From: Verrucomicrobiota bacterium
GTDB lineage: Bacteria > Verrucomicrobiota > Verrucomicrobiia > Limisphaerales > JADJPG01
NCBI GenBank assembly: GCA_016713365.1
Contig: JADJPG010000004.1
Location: forward strand, 1 to 64,000
Length of the DNA stretch: 64,000 nt
Direction: 5' to 3'
The notes below the pieces were generated by a model. It was not told the origin of the DNA, ran no database searches, and worked only from the letters and a program-made list of their open reading frames with translations. The first letter of the stretch is position 1; each line of letters begins with the position of its first letter. The position numbers were made by a program, and so were the translations under genes. Of this stretch, positions 46,852 to 57,166 are shown piece after piece.

Positions 46852-47427
46852 GTGTCCGCCATTGAATCAGCCCAGAAGTTGAAAGCGCAGTTCGGAGATC
46901 TCCTCTCTGAAGCGAGCGAGTTTCGCGGTGAATTGACTTTGAAGGTCGCTGACGCGGAGAAGATCGCCGAGGTATGCGCCTTCGCGAAGAAGGAGCTGGG
47001 GTTTGATTACTTGATCGACATCAGCAGCGTGGACAATTACGGCGAAGACCCGCGTTGGACGGTGGTTTACGAGTTGAGCAAGCTCGCCGGGAACATCCAT
47101 CTGCGCCTGAAGACGGACGTGAGCGAGGAGAAGTCCGAGTTGCCCACCGTGACCACTGTGTGGCGCACGGCGGATTGGCACGAGCGCGAGATTTACGACA
47201 TGATGGGCGTTCGCTTTCGCGGGCACCCCGACCTCCGCCGGATCTTGATGTGGGAGGGCTATCCTTACTTCCCGCTGCGCAAAGATTTCCCGCTCGCCGG
47301 CAAGCCGAGCGAGATGCCGGATGTGGCGTTCAGCAAGCCCGCGCCGCTGGAAGGTGGCCCGTTTGTGACGGTGGCGGGCGGCAAAGATTCCCTAGCCCGC
47401 GAGCCGCGAGTGCGGACGCCGGAGTAG
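46852..47427 (+). CDS. nuoC: NADH-quinone oxidoreductase subunit C
   Basis: 191 residues starting with GTG (VSAIESAQKLK, read as Met). The 30-kDa subunit signature is clear: WHEREIYDMMGVRFRGHPDL, RRILMWEGYPYFPLRKDFPL. It is a peripheral arm subunit that binds NuoD and NuoB and has no cofactor. Separate from nuoD, not fused. Followed after 4 bases by a small L7/L12-like membrane protein gene, which interrupts the usual nuoC-nuoD order. Confidence 0.95.
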   Translation: MSAIESAQKLKAQFGDLLSEASEFRGELTLKVADAEKIAEVCAFAKKELGFDYLIDISSVDNYGEDPRWTVVYELSKLAGNIHLRLKTDVSEEKSELPTVTTVWRTADWHEREIYDMMGVRFRGHPDLRRILMWEGYPYFPLRKDFPLAGKPSEMPDVAFSKPAPLEGGPFVTVAGGKDSLAREPRVRTPE

Positions 47428-47431
47428 CCGC

Positions 47432-47707
47432 ATGGAGCTTCCGGAAGACAAGCGGGCGGCGATTCTGGAAGCAATCTACGGTGGCCCCCCGCGCAAGATC
47501 GAAGCGATCAAGCTGGTGCGCGAAGCGACAGGGTGCGGCTTGAAGGAAGCGAAAGAGTTCGTCGAGAAGCTCGGCGCGGAACTCTACGCGAAAGAGCCCG
47601 CTAAGTTCACTGCAGTACCGACGGGCAAGAGCGGTTGTGTAGGTGTGGTGATGCTGGTCGCGGTGATTTTCGGTGTGGCAGCGATAGTGGTGAAGATGTC
47701 GGTCTGA
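47432..47707 (+). CDS. Small membrane protein with ribosomal L7/L12 C-terminal-like domain
   Basis: 91 residues. Residues about 20-50 (RKIEAIKLVREATGCGLKEA) match the helix-turn-helix core of the L7/L12 C-terminal domain (K..VIK.VREITGLGLKEAK.LVE). The C-terminus is a hydrophobic membrane helix (VGVVMLVAVIFGVAAIVVK). Small L7/L12-like proteins of this kind occur outside ribosomes, with unknown function. It is inserted between nuoC (4-base gap) and nuoD (13-base gap), so it is translated with complex I. It may be an accessory or assembly factor; that is inference. Confidence 0.7.
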   Translation: MELPEDKRAAILEAIYGGPPRKIEAIKLVREATGCGLKEAKEFVEKLGAELYAKEPAKFTAVPTGKSGCVGVVMLVAVIFGVAAIVVKMSV

Positions 47708-47720
47708 GATTTTTCAGCGA

Positions 47721-48999
47721 ATGGCAAACGTTCAAGACATTGAATTTCGCGAAGCGGCGGCACGTGCTGCGGAAGCTGCAGCTTCCGGCGAGCTGCGCGA
47801 TCTCGAAGGCGAAAAGATGGTCCTCAACATGGGGCCGTCGCACCCGTCCACGCACGGCGTGTTGCGCATCATTCTGGAACTGGACGGCGAGATCATCACC
47901 AAGGCGACGCCTGACATCGGCTATCTGCATCGCGGCGACGAAAAAATCGCCGAGAACATGACCTACACCCAGTTCATCCCGTACACGGATCGACTGGATT
48001 ATCTGGCGCCGATGGCCAACAACGTCGCCTACGCGCTCGCTGTCGAAAAATTACTCGGCATCCACGACAAAGCTCCCGCCGCGTTGCCAATACCTCCGCG
48101 TGATTTGCGCGGAACTGGCACGCATCTCGTCGCATCTGCTCGGCGTCGGCTGCTTCGCGATGGATGTGGGCGCGATGACGGTGTTCTTGTTGACGTTCAC
48201 CGAACGCGAAAAGATTTACAACCTCTGCGAATCCCTCACCGGGGCGCGGTTCACGACGAGCTACACGCGCATTGGCGGGGTTTCGCGCGACACGCCGCCC
48301 GGTTGGTGCGACGCGGTGCGCAAGTTCCTCAACGAAGTCGTCGTCAACATCGCCGAGGTTGAGACGTTGCTCACGCGCAACAAAATCTGGGTGGATCGCA
48401 CCAAAGATGTCGGCGTGATCTCTAAGGAGGAGGCGATTGATTTTGGTCTGAGCGGCCCGAACCTGCGCGGCAGCGGCGTGGATTACGATCTCCGCAAAGC
48501 GCAGCCGTATCTTTGCTACAAGGATTTGCAATTCGACGTGCCGCTCGGCTCGGTCGGCGATTGTTACGACCGCTACCTCGTGCGCATGGAAGAAATGCGC
48601 CAGAGCGTGCGCCTCGTCCATCAGTGCCTCGACAAACTCCCTGGCGGTTTTGAGAACAAATCAAAAGAACCGGTCAACGTGGCCGACGGCAAAATTATTT
48701 TGCCGCCGAAGAATAAAGTCATGTCGAGCATGGAGGAATTGATCCATCAATTCATGCTCGTGACGCAGGGCATGAACTGTCCGCCCGGCGAAATTTATTT
48801 CGGCCACGAAAATCCCAAGGGCGAACTCGGCTTTTACATCAACAGTCGCGGCGGCGGCACGCCGTATCGCATGAAGATTCGCAGCCCCTCGTTCGTGAAC
48901 CTGAGCATCCTGTCGCACCTGTTGCCCGGCCACATGATGAGCGACACGGTTTCGATCCTGGGTTCGTTTGATTTTGTGATGGGAGAATGTGACCGATGA
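47721..48999 (+). CDS. nuoD: NADH-quinone oxidoreductase subunit D, one apparent frameshift
   Basis: 49-kDa subunit forming the quinone pocket with NuoB. N-terminal part: VLNMGPSHPSTHGVLRIILE, GYLHRGDEKIAENMTYTQF, LDYLAPMANNVAYALAVEKL. The frame is lost near 48068-48085: one extra base turns PPRCQYLRVICAELARISS into a wrong reading. After that it runs normally to 48999 (LLGVGCFAMDVGAMTVFLL, GARFTTSYTRIGGVSRDTPP, CPPGEIYFGHENPKGELGFY, LPGHMMSDTVSILGSFDFVM, GECDR). Full length is about 426 residues, normal. The stop overlaps the nuoE start (ATGA). Confidence 0.95.
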
Positions 49000-49481
49000 G
49001 TTTCACCGTTCCAGCCAATTTGGAAGCCGAGATTGACGAGCTGATCACGCATTATCCCGTGAAGCGCAGCGCGTCGCTCATGCTGCTGCACGCGTTGCAG
49101 GAACATTTCGGCCATATCTCGACCGAAGCCACGGTCTGGATCGCCAAGAAGCTGGGGCTTCAGCCCATCAACGTCCACGAACTCGTCACGTTCTATCCGA
49201 TGTTCCGCCAGCAACCGGCTGGGAAGTATGTGATCAAAGTCTGCCGCACGTTGAGCTGCGCGCTCGGCGGCTCACACAAGCTGCACGAACATTTTTGCAC
49301 CAAGCTCGGCCTCGATCCGCACGCGCACGGTTTGCAGACAACGAAGGACGGCAAGTTTTCGGTAGAGTTTGTCGAATGCCTCGCCGGCTGCGGCACTGCG
49401 CCGGTGATGATGTGCAACGAGGATTTTCACGAAGGCGTCTCGCACGCGAAGGCGGACGAGATTTTGGGGAAGTGCAAATGA
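48996..49481 (+). CDS. nuoE: NADH-quinone oxidoreductase subunit E
   Basis: 161 residues, thioredoxin-like 2Fe-2S subunit of the NADH dehydrogenase module. The helical start (YPVKRSASLMLLHALQEHFG) and cluster N1a ligands are present: Cys in VIKVCRTLSCALGG (two) and in EFVECLAGCGTAPVMMCNED (two used). Start overlaps the nuoD stop in an ATGA. Followed by a 138-base gap that holds a tRNA gene on the minus strand. Confidence 0.95.
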   Translation: MSFTVPANLEAEIDELITHYPVKRSASLMLLHALQEHFGHISTEATVWIAKKLGLQPINVHELVTFYPMFRQQPAGKYVIKVCRTLSCALGGSHKLHEHFCTKLGLDPHAHGLQTTKDGKFSVEFVECLAGCGTAPVMMCNEDFHEGVSHAKADEILGKCK

Positions 49482-49493
49482 ACCAAATGATTT

Positions 49494-49566
49494 GGTTGCC
49501 CGACATGGATTTGAACCATGACAAACAGATTCAGAGTCTGCTGTGCTACCGTTACACCATCGGGCA
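49494..49566 (-). tRNA. tRNA-Gln (anticodon CTG)
   Basis: Read on the minus strand: acceptor TGCCCGA, D-arm GTGT-AACGGTA-GCAC, anticodon stem GCAGA/TCTGT with loop CTCTGAA (anticodon CTG), T-arm CATGG-TTCAAAT-CCATG. The 3' side reads TCGGCA then A (discriminator) and CCA, one G short of the TCGGGCA needed to pair the seven-base acceptor. The missing base is in a G-run, so a sequencing deletion is likely; a real one-base gap would weaken the stem. CCA is encoded. The gene sits antisense between nuoE and nuoF. Confidence 0.88.
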
Positions 49567-49619
49567 ATCCGGTGGAGGCGAAAACGTAAAGATTTCTCAC
49601 GTAGAGTCAAGCCGTTGAT

Positions 49620-51004
49620 ATGCCGCAACAATTCCGACTCATTCTCAAGCACCTCGATAACCCGGGCTACACGCCGGACATCGATGCTACTATCCGCACG
49701 GCGGCTACGATACGCTCAAGAAAGCGCTCGCCATCCGCCCGAAGGATTTGCCCGAAGGCGAAAGCAGATGACCGCCGCAGGAACAAATCCGCGACGACGT
49801 GAAGCTCTCCGGCCTGCGCGGTCGCGGCGGCGCGGGTTTCTCGTGCGGACTCAAGTGGAGCTTCGTGGATCGCCGCAGCGGCAAGCCGATTTATCTCATC
49901 TGCAACGCCGACGAATCCGAGCCGGGCACGTTCAAGGACCGCCAGATCATCCACAAAGATCCGCATCAGCTCATCGAGGGCATGATCATCTCGTGCTTCG
50001 CGAACGACGTGAAGCTCGCCTACATCTACATCCGCGGCGAAATGCCCAAGGGCGCGAAGCTGCTGAACGCGGCGTTGAAAGAAGCCCGCGCGAAAAATTT
50101 CCTCGGCAAAAACATTCTCGGCAGCGGTTACGATCTGGAGATTCACGTCCATCGCGGCGCGGGTGCTTACATCTGCGGCGAGGAAACCGGCCTCATCGAA
50201 TCGCTCGAAGGCAAGCGGCCTTATCCGCGCATCAAGCCGCCGTATTTCCCGGCCGTGCTCGGGCTCTACATGTGCCCGACCATCGTCAACAACGTCGAGA
50301 CGCTCTGCAACGTGAAGCACATCGTCACGATGGGCGGCGCGGAATTCGCGAAGCTCGGCACGCCGAACAACACCGGCACGCGCATCGTCAGCCTGAGCGG
50401 CCAGGTGAAACGCCCCGGCTATTACGAGATCGAAGTCGGCAAGGCCACCATCGGCCAGCTCATCAACGATCCGGCGTTCGGTGGCGGCTTGCTGGAAGGT
50501 CGAAAACTTAAGGCCGTTATTCCCGGCGGCTCGTCCTCGAAAGTTTTGAAGGCGGGCGAGAAATTCAAACTCAAGCGCAAGGTCGAAGGCAAAGACGTCG
50601 AAGTGGAAACTGACATGCTCGACCTGCCGTATGATTTCGATTCGCTGCTGCAAGCCGGTACGATGAGCGGTTCGAGCGCGATCATCGTCTTGGACGACAC
50701 GGTGGATGTGGTCGATGTGCTGGCGAATCTCTCCGAGTTTTACGCCCACGAAAGCTGCGGCCAATGCACGCCCTGCCGCGAAGGTTCGCTCTGGATGAGC
50801 AAGACGCTGCATCGCCTCACGCACGGCGAAGGCCGCAAGGGCGACGCGGATTATCTCGTGAAGATCGCCGACAACATTCCCGGCGGTAAGACGATTTGCG
50901 CTTTTGGCGAAGCCTGCTCGTGGCCGGTGCAAAGTTTCGTGGCGAAGTTCAAAGATGATTTCGTCGCCAAAGGCACGGCCGATGAAGAAGCGCGGCCGCC
51001 CTGA
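49620..51004 (+). CDS. nuoF: NADH-quinone oxidoreductase subunit F, frame broken near the start
   Basis: NADH- and FMN-binding subunit with 4Fe-4S cluster N3. Start MPQQFRLILKHLDNPGYTPD, then a one-base loss near 49684-49687 moves the reading to CYYPHGGYDTLKKALAIRP in the next frame. In that frame a TGA at 49769-49771 follows PKDLPEGESR; paired indels (one A gained, one base lost) would restore a reading like EGEKQMTPQEQIRDD. From 49780 the frame is intact: FMN/NADH site SGLRGRGGAGFSCGLKWSF, ICNADESEPGTFKDR, GAGAYICGEETGLIESLEG, and cluster motif ESCGQCTPCREG with a further Cys in GKTICAFGEACSWPV. Core gene, so read errors are likelier than loss. Confidence 0.93.
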
Positions 51005-51035
51005 AACCAAAGCCGATGGGGCAAAGATTTTAGAG

Positions 51036-52729
51036 ATGTCACGCTGCGCCAACTGAAACGAAGCCCGCGCCGCCCGCGATCGAAAAGATCAAGGTCAAGG
51101 TGGACGGGCGCGAAGTCGAAGTGCCGAAGCTCACGCCGGATTGGCAGGGCAAGCCCGCGCCCACGACGATGCTTCAGGCCTGCGAGATCGCGAAGAAGGA
51201 CGTGCCGCATTATTGCTATCATCCGAAGCTGCCGGTCGCCGGCAATTGCCGCATGTGCCTCGTCGAGTTCGGCACGCCCGCGCTGGGGCCGGATCGCAAG
51301 CCGGTGATGAACCCCGACGGCACGCCGAAGATCGCGAAGTCGCCGCGTCCGGCCATCGGTTGCGCCACGCCGATTTCGCCGGGCATGGAGATTTACACGA
51401 GCACGCCCGCCGTGAAACAGATGCGCGAAGGCGTGCTCGAATCGCTGCTCATCAATCACCCGCTCGATTGCCCGATCTGCGACCAGGCCGGCGAGTGCAA
51501 GCTCCAGGAATATTCCGTGGACTACGGCCAGAGCGCGAGCCGCTTCGTCGAGGCGAAGGTTCACAAGCCGAAGGCCGTTGATCTCGGACCGCGCATCATG
51601 CTCGACGCCGAGCGTTGCATTCTTTGCACGCGCTGCATCCGCTTCACGAAGGATGTCGCGGGCGACGACGCGCTCGGCATCGTGAATCGCGGCAGCTACA
51701 ACACGATTGCGACGTTCCCCGGCCTGCCGTTCGACAACAACTACACGCTCAACACCGTGGACATCTGTCCGGTGGGCGCGCTGACGTCGAAGGATTTCCG
51801 TTTCCAGATGCGCGTGTGGTTCCTCAAGGAAACCAAGAGCGTCTGCACGAGCTGCGCCACGGGCTGCAACGTCCTCATCAGTTCGCGCGAGGAAAAAGTC
51901 TATCGCTACACGCCGCGCGACAACGACGCCGTCAACGGTCCGTGGATGTGCGACGCAGGTCGCCTGAACTACAAGTGGATTCATCGCGAGGATCGGTTGA
52001 AGTCGGTTATGGTTCGCGGCCAGAAATCCACCTGGACCAGCGGCGCTCGGTGAGATCAGCGGACAAGCTGCGCAAGGCCGCCCCGGGTTCGGTGGCCATC
52101 GTGGCTTCGGCCCGGCAGACGAACGAGGACATTGGTTCCTCCTCAAGAAAATTGCGACGAAGCTCGGCGCGATCAGGGATTCGGTGCCGCGCAATGGCGA
52201 AGGCGACAAGTTGCTCGTCAACGCGGACAAGAATCCCAACACGAACGGTGCGGTCTTCACTGGCATTGTGGATTGCCACGCGGAGATGGGACGCAACCTC
52301 GGCAAGATCGCCGACGGCATCAAGTCCGGCGCGATCAAGACGCTCATCGTCTTCGGCGAAGACGTGACGAAGCACGGCATCAGCGCGGAGCTGCTGGGCA
52401 AGCTGGAGACGCTTGTCGTCAGCGACATTCTTCCGAACAAGACGACGGCTGCGGCGCATTATCTCTTGCCCGGCTGCGCACATGCGGAGAAGCGCGGCAG
52501 CTTCACCAACGTGAAAGGCCGCGTGCAGCGCTTCGTGAAAGCGGTCGAGCCGAAGGGCGACGCGCGCGCCGAATGGGAATTCCTGCACGAGCTGGTTTAC
52601 AACGTCACCGGCCAGAACGGCTTCGTGAACATCGAAGGATTGTTCAACCAGATGGCCGCCGAGGTGCCGGCCTTCAACGGAGTGACCTGGGCGTCGCTCG
52701 GCGACACGGGTGTGACGGTTCAAATCTGA
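51036..52729 (+). CDS. nuoG: NADH-quinone oxidoreductase subunit G, several frame breaks, short form
   Basis: Start proposed at ATG 51036, but one extra base must be removed before the frame that reads PTETKPAPPAIEKIKVKVDG; without that there is no in-frame start codon before GTG 51100. N-terminal 2Fe-2S (CYHPKLPVAGNCRMCLVEFG region), His/Cys 4Fe-4S (HPLDCPICDQAGECKLQEYS) and a second 4Fe-4S (CILCTRCIRFTKDV, TVDICPVGALTSKDF), then CTSCATGCNV. Three further breaks occur at about 52042, 52067 and 52132-52135 (the last a missing T giving EDIWFLLKKIATKLGAIRDS). The C-terminal molybdopterin-like part is short: about 564 residues in all against about 900 in E. coli. Links NADH module to NuoI. Confidence 0.9.
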
Positions 52730-52734
52730 AGAGC

Positions 52735-53817
52735 ATGGACTGGTTCAATCATCTCAATCCCACCTTTCAATCGCTGATCATTTCCACGATCAAGGTCGTC
52801 GGTGTCTTCGGTGCCGTGCTGACGATGTTTGCCTACGCCGTTCTCGCCGAACGCAAAATCTCCGCGTGGATTCAGGGCCGCGTTGGACCGAACCGCACTG
52901 CGCCGCCGCTCGCCTTGAAGATTCCGTTCCTGGGCGCGCTGCTCCAGAGCTGGGGCATGTTCCAGCCGATGGCGGACGGCTTGAAGGCCTTCCTCAAGGA
53001 GGACTTCACGCCCAATTACGTGCGCAAAGCTTACTTCTGGCTCGCGCCTGCCATCTCCATGGTGCCGGCGTTCCTCGTGCTGGCCGTGGTGCCGTTCGGC
53101 TCAAAGCTCGGCAATGAGCCGATGGTCATCGCGAATCTCGACGTCGGCATTCTCTACACGTTCGGCATCGTGTCGCTCGGCGTTTACAGCATCGTGCTGG
53201 CGGGCTACGCGAGCAACTCCAAGTTCCCCTTCCTCGGCGGCATCCGCGCCACCGCGCAGATGATTTCCTACGAAATCGCGATGGGCATGAGCGTCATTCC
53301 GATTTTCCTCTACGTCGGCAGCCTGAACTTCAGCGACGTCATCACCTGGCAGGCGAACAACGGCTGGCTGATTCTTTATTCGCCCATCTCGTTCGTGATT
53401 TTCCTCATCGCAGCGTTTGCGGAGACGAACCGTCTGCCGTTCGACCTGCCCGAGTCCGAGACGGAACTCGTCGGCGGTTACCACACCGAATACAGCTCGA
53501 TCAAGTTCGCGATGTTCTTCATGGGCGAATACGCGGCCATGATTCTGGTTTCGGCCATGATGGTGACGCTGTTCTTCGGCGGCTGGACGTTGCCGGGCCT
53601 GAGCACGCCGGCCAGCACCATCGCTGCCGGGCTGCTGCACATCGGGATCTTTGTGGCGAAGCTGCTCGCGTTCATGGTCCTGTTCATCTGGGTGCGCTGG
53701 ATGTTGCCGCGCTTCCGCTACGATCAGCTCATGGACCTCGGCTGGCGACGGTTCATCCCGCTGGCGCTGGCGAACATTTTGGTGACGGCTGTGGTGTTGT
53801 GGATGAAGGCGAACTAG
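52735..53817 (+). CDS. nuoH: NADH-quinone oxidoreductase subunit H
   Basis: 360 residues starting MDWFNHLNPTFQSLIIST, five bases after the nuoG stop. Eight or so membrane segments. Signature blocks: AERKISAWIQGRVGPNRTAP, ISYEIAMGMSVIPIFLYVG, AFAETNRLPFDLPESETELV and GGYHTEYSSIKFAMFFMGEY. It forms the quinone-access chamber with NuoB/NuoD. No break visible. Confidence 0.96.
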   Translation: MDWFNHLNPTFQSLIISTIKVVGVFGAVLTMFAYAVLAERKISAWIQGRVGPNRTAPPLALKIPFLGALLQSWGMFQPMADGLKAFLKEDFTPNYVRKAYFWLAPAISMVPAFLVLAVVPFGSKLGNEPMVIANLDVGILYTFGIVSLGVYSIVLAGYASNSKFPFLGGIRATAQMISYEIAMGMSVIPIFLYVGSLNFSDVITWQANNGWLILYSPISFVIFLIAAFAETNRLPFDLPESETELVGGYHTEYSSIKFAMFFMGEYAAMILVSAMMVTLFFGGWTLPGLSTPASTIAAGLLHIGIFVAKLLAFMVLFIWVRWMLPRFRYDQLMDLGWRRFIPLALANILVTAVVLWMKAN

Positions 53818-53826
53818 TCGAAACAC

Positions 53827-54399
53827 ATGATCGTCAAACGCGAAAAACTGACATTCTGGGAACGGCTTTACCTGCCGGCGATCCTCGGCGGGTTCAAGAT
53901 CACCGCGAGTCATCTCGTCGATACGCTGTTCCGGGGAAACAATGCTGCCAAGCAGACCTCGAAGGGCTACTACCCGGAAGTTCCCTGGACCGTCGGCCAG
54001 AACTATCGCGGCGCGCCCTATCTTGTGCGCGATCAGGAAGGCCACACCAAGTGCGTCTCCTGCCAGCTCTGCGAATTCGTCTGCCCGCCCAAGGCCATCA
54101 AGATCACGCCGCCCGGTCCCGACGGCAAACCCGCTGACCGCGCGAATGCGGAGAAGATGCCGCAGGAATTCGAGATCAACATGCTCCGGTGCATCTTCTG
54201 CGGCTTCTGCCAGGAAGTGTGTCCTGAGGAAGCGATCTTTCTGCAGAAGGATTACTCGCTGTCCGGCCTCAGCCGGCAGGAGATGATTTACAACAAAGAG
54301 AAACTGCTCTCGCTCGGCGGCACGCACGGCGGCATCCAGAAGTGGAAACACAAGCTGGAGGAGGCGAAGGAGCAGGAGAATTTTCCGGTGAAGGTCTGA
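53827..54399 (+). CDS. nuoI: NADH-quinone oxidoreductase subunit I
   Basis: 190 residues with two 4Fe-4S ferredoxin motifs: CVSCQLCEFVCPPKAIK and CIFCGFCQEVCPEEAI (clusters N6a and N6b). It carries electrons from NuoG to NuoB at the membrane edge. Nine bases after nuoH and seven before nuoJ, as usual for nuo operons. The stretch before the first motif (PWTVGQNYRGAPYLVRDQEG) is normal for the family. Confidence 0.96.
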   Translation: MIVKREKLTFWERLYLPAILGGFKITASHLVDTLFRGNNAAKQTSKGYYPEVPWTVGQNYRGAPYLVRDQEGHTKCVSCQLCEFVCPPKAIKITPPGPDGKPADRANAEKMPQEFEINMLRCIFCGFCQEVCPEEAIFLQKDYSLSGLSRQEMIYNKEKLLSLGGTHGGIQKWKHKLEEAKEQENFPVKV

Positions 54400-54406
54400 C
54401 CGACTC

Positions 54407-54913
54407 ATGGCAATCCAAGACATCTTTTTCTACCTCTTCGCCGCGCTGACGCTCATCTGCGCCTTCCTCGTCGTGGCGAATCCGTTCACGCGCAACCCGG
54501 TCACCAGCGCGATGTTCCTCGTGCTCTCCATCATCTCGATGGCCGGCCTGTTCGTTTTGCTACACGCGTTCTTCCTCGCGGCGGTGCAAATCCTCGTTTA
54601 CGCGGGCGCGGTCATGGTGCTGTTCCTCTTCGTGATCATGCTGCTCGATTTGAAGGAGGAAGCCCGTCGCCACTACAAGACGTTCGGCGTGGTGACCGGC
54701 GTGGTTTCCGTCGGAGCGCTGTTGGCGATTGCCGTGCGCGCCATCACCACCTCCGGTCTCAGCACCGGGGTCCAGCCGCAGGCGGAGGGCGCGACCAACG
54801 CGCTCGGCAAGCTGCTCTTCACCCAATACCTCCTGCCGTTTGAAATTGTTTCCGTCCTGCTCCTCGTGGCGATGGTCGGCGTGATTCTCCTGAGCAAAAA
54901 GGATCTCAAGTAA
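54407..54913 (+). CDS. nuoJ: NADH-quinone oxidoreductase subunit J
   Basis: 168 residues with five membrane segments: FYLFAALTLICAFLVVANPF, TSAMFLVLSIISMAGLFVLL, ILVYAGAVMVLFLFVIMLLD (conserved) and two more to the C-terminus. Membrane-arm subunit near the quinone channel. Its stop shares a base with the nuoK start (TAATG), which couples the two. Confidence 0.95.
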   Translation: MAIQDIFFYLFAALTLICAFLVVANPFTRNPVTSAMFLVLSIISMAGLFVLLHAFFLAAVQILVYAGAVMVLFLFVIMLLDLKEEARRHYKTFGVVTGVVSVGALLAIAVRAITTSGLSTGVQPQAEGATNALGKLLFTQYLLPFEIVSVLLLVAMVGVILLSKKDLK

Positions 54914-55227
54914 TGCACTTAACGCCTGTCGGACTCGAACATTACCTGATCGTCAGCGCGGCGCTCTTCTGCCTCGGCGTGCTCGGCGTCATCATGCGGC
55001 GCAACCTGATCGTGATGTATATGTCGCTCGAGCTGATGCTCAACGCGGCCAACCTTGCGCTCGTCGCCTTCTCGCGGTTCAACAACAACCTCAACGGCCA
55101 GGTCATGGTCTTCTTCATCATCACGGTGGCCGCGGCGGAAGTCGCGGTGGGCCTCGCGCTCATCGTCGCGCTCTTCCGCAAGCGCCAGACCGCCCACGTC
55201 GAAGACCTCACCTCGATGAAACTCTGA
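54913..55227 (+). CDS. nuoK: NADH-quinone oxidoreductase subunit K
   Basis: 104 residues, three membrane helices (YLIVSAALFCLGVLGVIMRR, YMSLELMLNAANLALVAFSR with the functional Glu, VMVFFIITVAAAEVAVGLAL with a second conserved Glu). MrpC-like proton-channel subunit next to NuoL/M/N. Length is typical. Confidence 0.96.
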   Translation: MHLTPVGLEHYLIVSAALFCLGVLGVIMRRNLIVMYMSLELMLNAANLALVAFSRFNNNLNGQVMVFFIITVAAAEVAVGLALIVALFRKRQTAHVEDLTSMKL

Positions 55228-55236
55228 TTTCCGCGC

Positions 55237-57159
<1,923 letters not shown>

Positions 57160-57166
57160 TCCTCGC

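Noticed and set aside
49769..49771. TGA in nuoF as selenocysteine codon
   Set aside because: Not at a redox Cys site of NuoF and no SECIS-like hairpin directly after; nearby indel evidence fits error better.
49667..52440. Long minus-strand frames opposite nuoF and nuoG
   Set aside because: Arg/Ala/Glu-rich shadows of high-GC core genes.
53101..54423. Minus-strand frame over nuoH/nuoI
   Set aside because: His/Arg/Glu-rich, no domain; shadow.
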